IMG/VR virus record: IMGVR_UViG_3300027852_000152
Location: 1-26,668 of that record
Direction: 5' to 3' (one strand)
Length of the DNA: 26,668 bases
Source: a virus
The position numbers were made by a program, and so were the translations under genes. The notes under the pieces were generated by a model. The model was not told the DNA's origin and ran no database searches. It saw only the letters and a program-made list of their open reading frames with translations. The first letter of the stretch is position 1, and each line of letters opens with the position of its first letter. Positions 16,040 through 20,850 of the stretch are shown here, one piece after another.

Positions 16040-16377
16040 CACGCACCCCTCGCTTCGATCAATGATTGGTCTGAAAACAAGAGTTGCGCACGACCATTCC
16101 GGTAAGAGCGGGCGTTCCTTTGCTGCGCCGCATTCTCTCTCTCGCGCTCTTCGCGTGTTTTCCATTCAGCTACGGCAATGATGGACGCCATCACGTCGAA
16201 TTCCGACAGCAGCACCCACGACGTGACCTTGACCAGTTCGCACTCTTGCTCAGCAATGCCGCGCTTGTGCTGGCGGCGTATCTTTTCAAGGTGCTTGCGT
16301 TGATCCATCTTTAAGGCCAGCACGCGCGCATGGTCTTGCCAAAGCTCGGCTATCGGTTGCCCGTTTGGTGCGTTCAT
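16039..16377 (-). CDS. Coiled-coil-like small protein, unknown
   Basis: A 112-aa protein. The ATG at 16377 has GAGGG seven bases upstream and overlaps the preceding small gene's stop by four bases. It is rich in Lys, Arg and Glu, with long helices around MDQRKHLEKIRRQHKRGIAE (about 24-43) and EWKTREERERENAAQQR (about 71-88). It ends in a segment containing RNGRAQLLFSDQ. A longer in-frame reading from 16452 would overlap the neighbouring 47-aa gene and lacks a ribosome binding site. No family is recognised. Confidence 0.5.
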   Translation of the reverse strand: MNAPNGQPIAELWQDHARVLALKMDQRKHLEKIRRQHKRGIAEQECELVKVTSWVLLSEFDVMASIIAVAEWKTREERERENAAQQRNARSYRNGRAQLLFSDQSLIEARGA

Positions 16378-16517
16378 GACAAAGCCCTCGTTTTGCGGTT
16401 GCGCCAGCGCTTGACGATCGCGCGCCAGCCGTCGCGGATGCACTCGAACCACGATCGACGCGGCTTGATCGGCGTGAACAGGCTGTTCAATTCGTCCAAA
16501 GAATGCGGATACAGCAT
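16374..16517 (-). CDS. 47-aa basic microprotein
   Basis: A short gene supported by context. Its ATG at 16517 shares one base with the rusA-like stop (TGATG), GGAGG lies eight bases upstream, and its stop overlaps the next ATG by four bases (ATGA at 16377-16374). The protein begins MLYPHSLDELNSLFTPIKP and continues with RRSWFECIRDGWRAIVKRW, then a basic tail, giving a strongly basic amphipathic C-terminal helix. Function is unknown. Overlap at both ends makes chance unlikely. Confidence 0.6.
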   Translation of the reverse strand: MLYPHSLDELNSLFTPIKPRRSWFECIRDGWRAIVKRWRNRKTRALS

Positions 16518-16975
16518 CACAGTAACCTCCCGTACCTAGGCTCTATGGCGATTTCCACCCGGGGGTTTTCCTTGTCGATGCCATGATCGACGATGCGCGT
16601 GCGCACCTGTCGGTCGTTGGCGTAAACCAAGCCCTGGAGAGCGTCGAGCACTAGGCTCTCGTCCAGATCCGGGCGCTGGTTGGCGTAAAAAATCTGAATG
16701 TAGGCCGTCAATTCTCCGACCAAAGGCCTGGCCAAAGGGCGCACTTGAGCCTTGACGGCATCCACGAACGCCAGCGCCTTGGGGCTTTTTATGAAGGCCA
16801 CGAATGGCTTTCCGGCGTTGCTTTTGCGCGGCGCGGGTTGGCGAGAATTGGCTTTTGACGCGCACTCACCATGAACGACAAGGAACGCCGCCCCCGCTCC
16901 TGGCTGGGGTAAGCGGTCTCCCCATCCCATACGGGGGGGAGTATTGGAGCCAGAAGCGGAAAGCGGCGCATCCAT
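16517..16975 (-). CDS. RusA-like Holliday junction resolvase
   Basis: A 152-aa protein. The segment ASKANSRQ (about 39-46) and the acidic cluster PDLDESLVLDALQG (102-115) followed by YANDRQV (118-124) are the RusA hallmarks. The metal-binding acids would be D103, D105, D111 and D121. E. coli RusA is 120 aa; the extra length is a Pro/Gly-rich N-terminal region of about 30 residues. Such enzymes cut four-way junctions made during recombination or before packaging, which fits the exonuclease/annealase pair in the other arm. GGAG lies six bases upstream of the ATG and overlaps the preceding stop. Confidence 0.82.
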   Translation of the reverse strand: MDAPLSASGSNTPPRMGWGDRLPQPGAGAAFLVVHGECASKANSRQPAPRKSNAGKPFVAFIKSPKALAFVDAVKAQVRPLARPLVGELTAYIQIFYANQRPDLDESLVLDALQGLVYANDRQVRTRIVDHGIDKENPRVEIAIEPRYGRLL

Positions 16976-16978
16976 GAC

Positions 16979-17494
16979 TTACTCCGCCGCCTGCGGTTGT
17001 TCGTCAGCACCGAACCCCTGGCCGCCGTCCATGACGCTGACGTCATCCATCAAGCCCGGCTGGTCGGGGTCCGCTTCGGGCACGTCACCGCCCATGTAAG
17101 CCTCAGCATCAGCCACAACCAACAATACCCGACCACCGACATGATCCATGGCGGTATGGCGCTGCTCATCGGTGCGCGGAATCGTCACCTTGAATTCAAT
17201 CGGCTTGATGGTGTCGGCGGGCACTTTGGCGTCCCCCAACGTCGCATAGATGACCTTGCGGCCATCTGAGGCAATCGTGCTCACCGTTTGGCGCGCTACG
17301 CCTCTTGCCTTTTCGCGTGCGGCATCGATCCACCCTTCCTGTTCTTCTTGGGTCATTTGCTCCCAAGTCTTATCCAGGAACCGCACGCGGTCGATCAACC
17401 ACGTCGCAAGGTTTCCAGCAACCGTATCGGCTGCCTTGATGATAGTGTCTTCGGAAACCTCTTCGGCTCCCGCATTTTGTACGTCTTCACTCAT
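16979..17494 (-). CDS. Acidic early protein of unknown function
   Basis: A 171-aa protein. I chose the ATG at 17494 because GGAGGG lies four bases upstream; an upstream ATG at 17509 has no such site. It contains helices around KAADTVAGNLATWLIDRV (about 19-36), then a mixed region with KVPADTIKPIEFKVTIPRTD. A strongly acidic tail runs to the end (EADPDQPGLMDDVSVMDG and beyond). An acidic tail of this kind is common in DNA-mimic or ssDNA-handling partner proteins, but there is no motif to support that. It is encoded immediately before the resolvase, with three bases between. Confidence 0.5.
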   Translation of the reverse strand: MSEDVQNAGAEEVSEDTIIKAADTVAGNLATWLIDRVRFLDKTWEQMTQEEQEGWIDAAREKARGVARQTVSTIASDGRKVIYATLGDAKVPADTIKPIEFKVTIPRTDEQRHTAMDHVGGRVLLVVADAEAYMGGDVPEADPDQPGLMDDVSVMDGGQGFGADEQPQAAE

Positions 17495-17541
17495 GTTGCC
17501 CTCCAACATCTATATTTAGCGCCACCTACAAGCCCTTGTGG

Positions 17542-17572
17542 TTTTCCGGCGGCGACACACAAGACCGGAAAA
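17542..17572. repeat. Perfect 8-bp inverted repeat upstream of the 171-aa gene
   Basis: TTTTCCGG (17542-17549) and CCGGAAAA (17565-17572) form perfect arms around a 15-base spacer. They lie in the 184-bp gap between the ASCH gene and the 171-aa gene, about 50 bp before the latter's start. No good -35/-10 pair is seen on the minus strand here. It could be an RNA hairpin in a leader or a protein-binding site. Confidence 0.4.
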
Positions 17573-17617
17573 AGGCAAAAAAGAGAGGCCGCAGATGCGA
17601 CGTGTTCTCACCCCTTC

Positions 17618-17648
17618 GGCCCCGCCACCCGATGAACGGGCCGGGGCC
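17618..17648 (-). terminator. GC-rich hairpin after the ASCH gene
   Basis: Outer arms GGCCCCG (17618-17624) and CGGGGCC (17642-17648) enclose an inner CCCG/CGGG helix (17628-17631, 17637-17640). It begins about 30 bp after the ASCH stop in the direction of transcription. A T6 run on the minus strand lies some 35 bases further on, too far for a classic intrinsic terminator. It may attenuate transcription or protect an mRNA end. Confidence 0.4.
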
Positions 17649-17678
17649 TGGGGCGATACGTCGCGAATGGGCGTCCCG

Positions 17679-18059
17679 TCAAAACTTAGGCAGATAGCCG
17701 AATTCAATCCGGGTGCAAATATCGGCGCGGGTCGCCGGCCTGTGGCCACCTTCGCCGTTGGGAACCTTCGCGCCTTTCAACAGCACGTCATCAATGAACT
17801 GGTCTGGCGTCAGATCGGGAAAGCCCTCGCGCACCACATCGCCTTGCGTGATGGCGTCCACACGCTCACGGCGCACGCTCACGACATCGATCATCGCCAA
17901 CCGCACAACCTGCTCGCCCTTCTTGAGCCCCATACCCTTCTCAACGCCGCACAGAATGTCGCCGGACTTCAAGAACGCCCAACCAAAGCGGCGCGTCACG
18001 GTTTTGGACCGATCGCGGATTTGCTGTTTTGTTTTGGCGAATGAAATATTTCTAGCCAT
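17679..18059 (-). CDS. ASCH-domain protein
   Basis: A 126-aa protein. The ATG at 18059 has GGAGGG four bases upstream. QQIRDRSKTVTRRFGWAFL (about 12-30) and GMGLKKGEQ (about 42-50) fit the pattern of phage ASCH proteins ('qqi.d.tKtvTRR.gW..LkpGd.l', 'kGmGlkkGE'). These are PUA-like beta-barrel domains thought to bind RNA or modified nucleic acid. The late EGFPDLTPDQFIDD segment is also usual in the family. It is the first clear gene of the leftward arm, separated from the next by 184 bp with two inverted repeats. Its molecular role in phages is not settled. Confidence 0.75.
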   Translation of the reverse strand: MARNISFAKTKQQIRDRSKTVTRRFGWAFLKSGDILCGVEKGMGLKKGEQVVRLAMIDVVSVRRERVDAITQGDVVREGFPDLTPDQFIDDVLLKGAKVPNGEGGHRPATRADICTRIEFGYLPKF

Positions 18060-18310
18060 CACACCCTCCCCCAAGACACCGCCATGGCGGACATACCGAC
18101 ACGGACAAAAGAAGTGGGCCGGGGCGAACGCACGGAACAATCCGCACCCTCGCCACCGGCCCCAGTTGGCGCTTGGTGGAGGCGTAAACTGTGGCGGTGC
18201 TGGTCGGTGCTGGGCAGCGCCCGACCATTTCGTGCACCGGACGCACCGCGCGCCCGGCTTTCACCTCGGGGGGAGGATGAAATTAGCAAATTCTGAATTT
18301 TATTCTTCAT
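18060..18310 (-). other. GC-rich structured leader, with a doubtful 83-codon ORF
   Basis: This stretch precedes the ASCH gene and is much more GC-rich than the AT-rich block next to it. It holds clear inverted repeats: TTTCACCTC (18259-18267) with GAGG-A-TGAAA (18273-18282), and GGTCGG (18202-18207) with CCGACC (18221-18226) enclosing an inner GCTG/CAGC pair. An ORF from 18310 (GGGGG five bases upstream) ends in TGATG at the ASCH start, which would allow coupling. Its Ser/Arg/Gly-rich product has no recognisable domain. An untranslated structured RNA, or a leader acting on transcription, fits as well as a gene. Confidence 0.4.
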
Positions 18311-18438
18311 TTAAACCCCCTGTTGCTTCGATCTGCACAATCAAAAAAACACTATATTTTGTATTTATTTGACTTACCCACAATACGGATAGGTCAATGA
18401 TTCTTTAATCTTTACTCAATTCTTAAAAATGTCTTAAG
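18311..18438. other. AT-rich intergenic block, probable leftward promoter region
   Basis: A strongly AT-rich block between the HTH gene's terminator and the GC-rich leader. On the minus strand it offers several poor hexamer pairs (for example TTGTGG at 18383-18378 with AT-rich -10 candidates 17-18 bp on), but none is convincing. Since the leftward genes need a promoter and none is seen in the GC-rich leader, it probably lies here. The GGGACA/TGTCCC operator of the control region is absent. Confidence 0.35.
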
Positions 18439-18470
18439 TGCCCCTGCTGACGCGCCAACGTCAGCGGGCA
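18439..18470 (-). terminator. Intrinsic terminator-like hairpin after the 86-aa HTH gene
   Basis: Arms TGCCC-CT-GCTGACG (18439-18452) and CGTCAGC-GGGCA (18459-18470) form 12 base pairs with a two-base bulge and a 6-base loop. It begins one base after the HTH stop codon. On the minus strand a T5 run follows about nine bases later. This would stop the short repressor transcript before the leftward arm. Confidence 0.65.
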
Positions 18471-18471
18471 A

Positions 18472-18732
18472 TTAGGCGGCGCGAAGTTGCGCCAATTCAG
18501 AAAGGACTTTCAAGGACACGCCTTTAAACTTCCTTTTTTGGGATGCCTTCACAGTGGCAGCCCAATAGCCATCAGGAATTTTGTTCCTCTGGCTCCATTT
18601 GCGAACCGCTTCGGGGCGAACCTTGCCGGGTGTGCCAAGCGCTTCATTAAGGTCGAGTGCGAATGAACCCGCATCCGGCCATAGGTCTATGATCTCTGAA
18701 AATGAACTCATCATGTCGCGACATTGGGACAT
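18472..18732 (-). CDS. Small HTH regulator (Cro/YdaS-like)
   Basis: An 86-aa protein (80 or 79 aa if the ATG at 18714 or 18711 is used). FSEIIDLWPDAGSFALDLNE (about 11-30), VRPEAVRKWSQRNKIPDGYW (about 38-57) and a following helix match the short helix-turn-helix regulators in which 'V..W..R..IP..yW' is the recognition and wing region. The ATG at 18732 has AGGGG five bases upstream. However, a promoter at 18749-18721 would start transcription at the ATG at 18714, giving a leaderless mRNA. The gene is transcribed away from the 169-aa regulator and ends at a hairpin. It is a candidate repressor or Cro partner for the operators between the two genes. Confidence 0.7.
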   Translation of the reverse strand: MSQCRDMMSSFSEIIDLWPDAGSFALDLNEALGTPGKVRPEAVRKWSQRNKIPDGYWAATVKASQKRKFKGVSLKVLSELAQLRAA

Positions 18733-18779
18733 ATTGTCCCCTATGTCAAGGACAAACTGTCTCGTGACAAAGTGTCACG
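18713..18779. promoter_or_regulatory. Operator cluster between divergent regulators
   Basis: Three related inverted repeats with a 3-bp centre are present: GGGACA-TAT-TGTCCC (18726-18740), AGGACA-AAC-TGTCTC (18749-18763, imperfect) and CGTGACA-AAG-TGTCACG (18763-18779). A perfect 12-bp palindrome, ATGTCGCGACAT, lies at 18713-18724. Centres of the first three are 23 and 15 bp apart. A half-site GGGACA also lies at 18802-18807 inside the 169-aa gene. The same motif recurs at 20348-20395, so these are probably the binding sites of one of the two HTH proteins. Confidence 0.75.
18721..18749 (-). promoter_or_regulatory. Promoter for the leftward HTH gene, leaderless candidate
   Basis: TTGACA (18749-18744), a 17-bp spacer and CAATGT (18726-18721) on the minus strand. 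The -35 is consensus and the -10 is weak. A start seven bases after the -10 falls exactly on the A of the ATG at 18714. The first operator lies inside the spacer and the second touches the -35, so bound regulator would block it. Confidence 0.5.
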
Positions 18780-18790
18780 GAAGGGGTTCG

Positions 18791-19300
18791 ATGATGTTTA
18801 TGGGACAAAGCCTTACCAATTACGAAAAAGGGATCATGGCGCGCACGGTTGAAGCGCGAAAGAAACGCTTCCCCAATCAGACCGAGATCGCCGCCAAAAT
18901 TGGCGTTACCAGAGAAACCTATGCAAAGTATGAAAATCGCGGCGTAATCCCCAGCCGCTATATTTCTGCATTTTGTGAGGCTGTTGGAATTAGCGAGAGA
19001 TATTTACTGACCGGCGAGGCCGCCGACGCCAACCTCGCGCCACACACACAAACAGAACCGCCCCTATCCACCGATGAAGTTGAAAAACTGGTCTACGACT
19101 CCGTGGTTGAGGCTTGGCTGATCGCCGACGAAAACGAATTTGAATTCGTCCACACGGAATTCGCCAAGCTAGTTTCGAGCGTCGCCATGACGTTCTTGTC
19201 GATCAAGCAAAAAAACCCAGACATGGACGATCAAAGCGTCAAGGCCGCCACCCATGCGGCGATCGACAACGTGGTGCGCGGCGTCAAATTCGGCGGTTAA
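18791..19300 (+). CDS. CI-like HTH repressor without protease domain
   Basis: A 169-aa protein starting at 18791 (or 18794), with AAGGGG four bases upstream. The helix-turn-helix domain spans about residues 17-75 (FPNQTEIAAKIGVTRETYAK, then GVIPSRYISAFCEAVGISER, ending YLLTGE). After a Pro/Thr-rich linker the C-terminal 75 residues form an acidic helical domain that could dimerise. There is no S24 Ser-Lys peptidase domain, so RecA-driven self-cleavage as in lambda CI is not expected. Induction would need another route, perhaps the partner HTH protein. It lies beside the operator cluster and is transcribed towards the early operon. Confidence 0.75.
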   Translation: MMFMGQSLTNYEKGIMARTVEARKKRFPNQTEIAAKIGVTRETYAKYENRGVIPSRYISAFCEAVGISERYLLTGEAADANLAPHTQTEPPLSTDEVEKLVYDSVVEAWLIADENEFEFVHTEFAKLVSSVAMTFLSIKQKNPDMDDQSVKAATHAAIDNVVRGVKFGG

Positions 19301-19354
19301 GCACGCACTTTACCGCCAACGATACCTCCTTAAAATTGCACGCAAAAAAGACTA

Positions 19355-19383
19355 TTGACGCTTTAGTTGCGCATAACGATAAT
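19355..19383 (+). promoter_or_regulatory. Near-consensus sigma-70-type promoter for structured RNA
   Basis: TTGACG (19355-19360), a 17-bp spacer and GATAAT (19378-19383); each hexamer differs from consensus by one base. A start seven bases after the -10 is A19390, the first paired base of the folded RNA described next. No GGGACA operator overlaps it, so it may be active in the lysogen. It is the best-matching promoter I find in the window. Confidence 0.7.
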
Positions 19384-19389
19384 GCCGCT

Positions 19390-19527
19390 ATGCACCCACT
19401 GCGTGAAAAGCCGATACGGGATGCAAAGAGGGTTACCTCCCCTCTCACAACGCCGGGCAATCTCACCTGCCCGTCTGGATTAAACCAGCCGTACCGGACC
19501 CTAGCCAGGGCACGCGATACGATGCAT
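19390..19527 (+). ncRNA. Structured leader RNA, unknown class
   Basis: About 138 nt with nested pairing. Outer helix ATGCA (19390-19394) / TGCAT (19523-19527). Next GCGTG (19401-19405) / CACGC (19511-19515). Then CCGATACGG (19411-19419) / CCGTACCGG (19489-19497), eight of nine pairs. Inside are three hairpins: AGAGGG/CCCTCT (19427-19432, 19440-19445), CGGGCA/TGCCCG (19454-19459, 19468-19473) and CTGG/CCAG (19475-19478, 19485-19488). A fourth small hairpin CCCT/AGGG lies at 19499-19510. The fold begins at the predicted +1 and ends one base before a G7 ribosome binding site. The CCTC in the first hairpin loop is complementary to that G-run. I match it to no known riboswitch. Confidence 0.6.
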
Positions 19528-19539
19528 GGGGGGGACCAA

Positions 19540-19695
19540 ATGAGCAATACGCGAGATAACATAAATTTGATTTCAGCAACAAAGCGTGACAATTCAACAC
19601 GTTGCATGCAGCCGTGGCTGATCGCCACCACTTTTTTATCGGGCGGGTCGTTCGTTATTTCATTGCTGTTAATGGTGATATTCGCTGTCAAATGA
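19540..19695 (+). CDS. 51-aa membrane peptide behind the structured leader
   Basis: The ATG at 19540 follows a G7 Shine-Dalgarno (19528-19534) by five bases. The first half is polar (MSNTRDNINLISATKRDNST). The second half is one hydrophobic helix, about residues 25-51 (WLIATTFLSGGSF, then VISLLLMVIFAVK), ending almost at the C-terminus. Size and layout resemble small hydrophobic peptides of type I toxin-antitoxin systems, small holin-like proteins, or phage superinfection-exclusion peptides. The sequence cannot choose between these. An in-frame reading extends upstream through the RNA region to 19336, but it lacks a ribosome binding site and crosses the folded region, so I reject it. Confidence 0.6.
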   Translation: MSNTRDNINLISATKRDNSTRCMQPWLIATTFLSGGSFVISLLLMVIFAVK

Positions 19696-19776
19696 CGATT
19701 ATTCGCATTTTGCAAACGGCGCTTACGACGCAAAACATACATATTCTCGTGATAACCGCTTTTACAGAATGCTAAG

Positions 19777-20097
19777 CTATTGTGTCACAACGCGATAAAT
19801 AGGTTTTAGTCCTAGGTAGCCATAGGCACCGAACCCGCATTCATAAGCGCCGCGTTTCATCATTGTATCGCCGCGCACCATAGCTTGATCCCACGCCCAC
19901 ACCTTGCAGGCGCTCACAGTGGCGAAACCTTCTAGGCGCTCAAGTTCCCACATACGATCGGCATCAGGATAATAATAGGCGTCAACAGTTTCCCACGGTG
20001 CAGGGCTCTCTGGCCAAAACAATGATGCGACTTCATTTTTTGGATTGCACCCCGTTAACGTGAATGCAGCGGCTATCATTAATACAACCCGCATCAT
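19777..20097 (-). CDS. Small secreted lipoprotein
   Basis: A 106-aa protein with a lipoprotein signal: a basic residue, hydrophobic stretch LMIAAAFTL and lipobox LTGC (14-17), so Cys17 would be lipidated. After it are aromatic-rich segments (VDAYYYPDADRMWELERLEG) and two Cys in VSACKVWAW and YECGFGAYG that could form a disulfide. 'C..W......YECG' is a pattern I recall from small exported alphaproteobacterial proteins. The start overlaps the 62-aa membrane gene by four bases (ATGA), with an alternative ATG three bases on. It may act in the envelope, for example in exclusion or as lysogenic conversion; it is not Pro-rich like Rz1 spanins. Confidence 0.65.
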   Translation of the reverse strand: MMRVVLMIAAAFTLTGCNPKNEVASLFWPESPAPWETVDAYYYPDADRMWELERLEGFATVSACKVWAWDQAMVRGDTMMKRGAYECGFGAYGYLGLKPIYRVVTQ

Positions 20098-20282
20098 CCG
20101 AACACCCCCCAAAGAATCGTGCCATATACAGCAGCTCCCAAGACAAATGACGCCGCCAAGCCCTGAATAGGGTGGCCGTTTTGGATGATTCCGAGCGTCT
20201 GCGCAGGCGTTTGGACCATTTTTAGAATGCTGGTCCCCACACTCACCCCGCCACCAATCAAAAACCAAGCCCATACTGGCAA
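20094..20282 (-). CDS. Two-TM small membrane protein, TTG start
   Basis: A 62-aa protein starting at TTG (20282-20280), with GGGAGGG four bases upstream. It has two hydrophobic segments (about 3-17, WAWFLIGGGVSVG, and 42-60, GLAASFVLGAAVYGTILWG) joined by a polar loop. This is a holin-like size and layout, but there is no endolysin next to it. It is coupled to the lipoprotein gene downstream and diverges from the rightward early operon. The pair may form a membrane complex expressed from the prophage. Function is unknown. Confidence 0.6.
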   Translation of the reverse strand: MPVWAWFLIGGGVSVGTSILKMVQTPAQTLGIIQNGHPIQGLAASFVLGAAVYGTILWGVFG

Positions 20283-20347
20283 AGCACCCTCCCGCCATGG
20301 TTAGAAAATCCACCACCAATGCTACCTGATGCGCCGAAAAACTAAAC

Positions 20348-20395
20348 GGGACATTTTGTCCTTGACCTGCGCCTCGATATAGGACATTATGTCCC
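20348..20395 (+). promoter_or_regulatory. Rightward early promoter bracketed by two operators
   Basis: Two operators, GGGACA-TTT-TGTCCT (20348-20362) and AGGACA-TTA-TGTCCC (20381-20395), have centres 33 bp apart, about three helical turns. Between them a promoter reads TTGACC (20362-20367), 17-bp spacer, CATTAT (20385-20390). One operator abuts the -35 and the other covers the -10. They match the motif at 18726-18740, so the early operon is probably silenced by the same regulator. The divergent membrane/lipoprotein genes start about 65 bp to the left and may be affected too. Confidence 0.75.
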
Positions 20396-20418
20396 ACAGA
20401 GAGACACAGGAGCCCGTC

Positions 20419-20802
20419 ATGGAAACGAACGTCACATACCCATTCTGCTACCCGCTGCGCATCAATGGCCGTCTGGTCAGCGAGATCGAAGGCACATGCA
20501 CGCTCACGGTCAAGAACCGGGGCGACCACCTGTACGTCCTCGACGCAACCGACATCGAATTCCCCTACATCGACGCCGACCCCGAAAACCTGATCATCAA
20601 GCACGGCACCTGCACCGCAGAAAGCCGCGCCATGAACGACGCGGAAAAGGCCCTGGCGTGGGGCCTGAATGCGGCGATCAATTATTGGCTGGTTGACGGC
20701 GACGGAAGCGCCGCCGCCCTAGACGCCGTCGCCGACGACGTGCGCGAAGGCCTCAAAGCCACCGCATCCGAAGCCCGTCACGCCTTTATGGCCGCAGAGT
20801 GA
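20419..20802 (+). CDS. First early gene of the rightward operon, unknown
   Basis: A 127-aa acidic protein. The ATG at 20419 has AGGAG six bases upstream. The N-terminal half looks like a beta-rich domain (TYPFCYPLRINGRLVSEIEG, then CTLTV and HLYVLDATDIEFPYIDADPE), the second half helical (NDAEKALAWGLNAAINYWLV, then an Ala/Asp-rich helix). I do not recognise the family. As the first gene after the operator-controlled promoter it should be expressed earliest on induction, a place often used for host-takeover or anti-repression proteins. Confidence 0.6.
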   Translation: METNVTYPFCYPLRINGRLVSEIEGTCTLTVKNRGDHLYVLDATDIEFPYIDADPENLIIKHGTCTAESRAMNDAEKALAWGLNAAINYWLVDGDGSAAALDAVADDVREGLKATASEARHAFMAAE

Positions 20803-20850
20803 CGGCCAAGCACCACAGTAATCATTTACCCGAGAGAGGAATATTTCAAC

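Noticed and set aside
17516-17749. 77-codon minus-strand reading overlapping the ASCH C-terminus
   Set aside because: No ribosome binding site, and it crosses both hairpins in the gap.
18275-18372. Plus-strand 31-codon reading with GGGGGGAGG directly before ATG
   Set aside because: The spacing is too short and the G-run is part of the minus-strand hairpin 18259-18282; no supporting context.
19415-19435. GGGATGCAAAG resembling part of a c-di-GMP-I riboswitch
   Set aside because: The required upstream CACAGGGCAAACC and the GNRA hairpin/receptor arrangement are missing.
19470-19500. Resemblance of the third hairpin and following bases to the 3' part of a TPP riboswitch
   Set aside because: The CTGG-loop-CCAG then CGTA run looks similar, but the CUGAGA pyrimidine-binding motif and the TPP helix order are absent.
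19336-19539. In-frame upstream extension of the 51-aa membrane peptide
   Set aside because: No ribosome binding site, and it starts within the promoter and crosses the folded RNA; the G7 site at 19528 fits the ATG at 19540.
19540-19695. Antisense RNA promoter opposite the membrane peptide (type I antitoxin)
   Set aside because: TTGACA and TTGTCA hexamers occur on the minus strand, but no acceptable -10 follows at 16-18 bp.
19284-19742. Minus-strand reading of 152 codons
   Set aside because: It is antisense to the promoter, folded RNA and membrane peptide, has no ribosome binding site and no recognisable domain.
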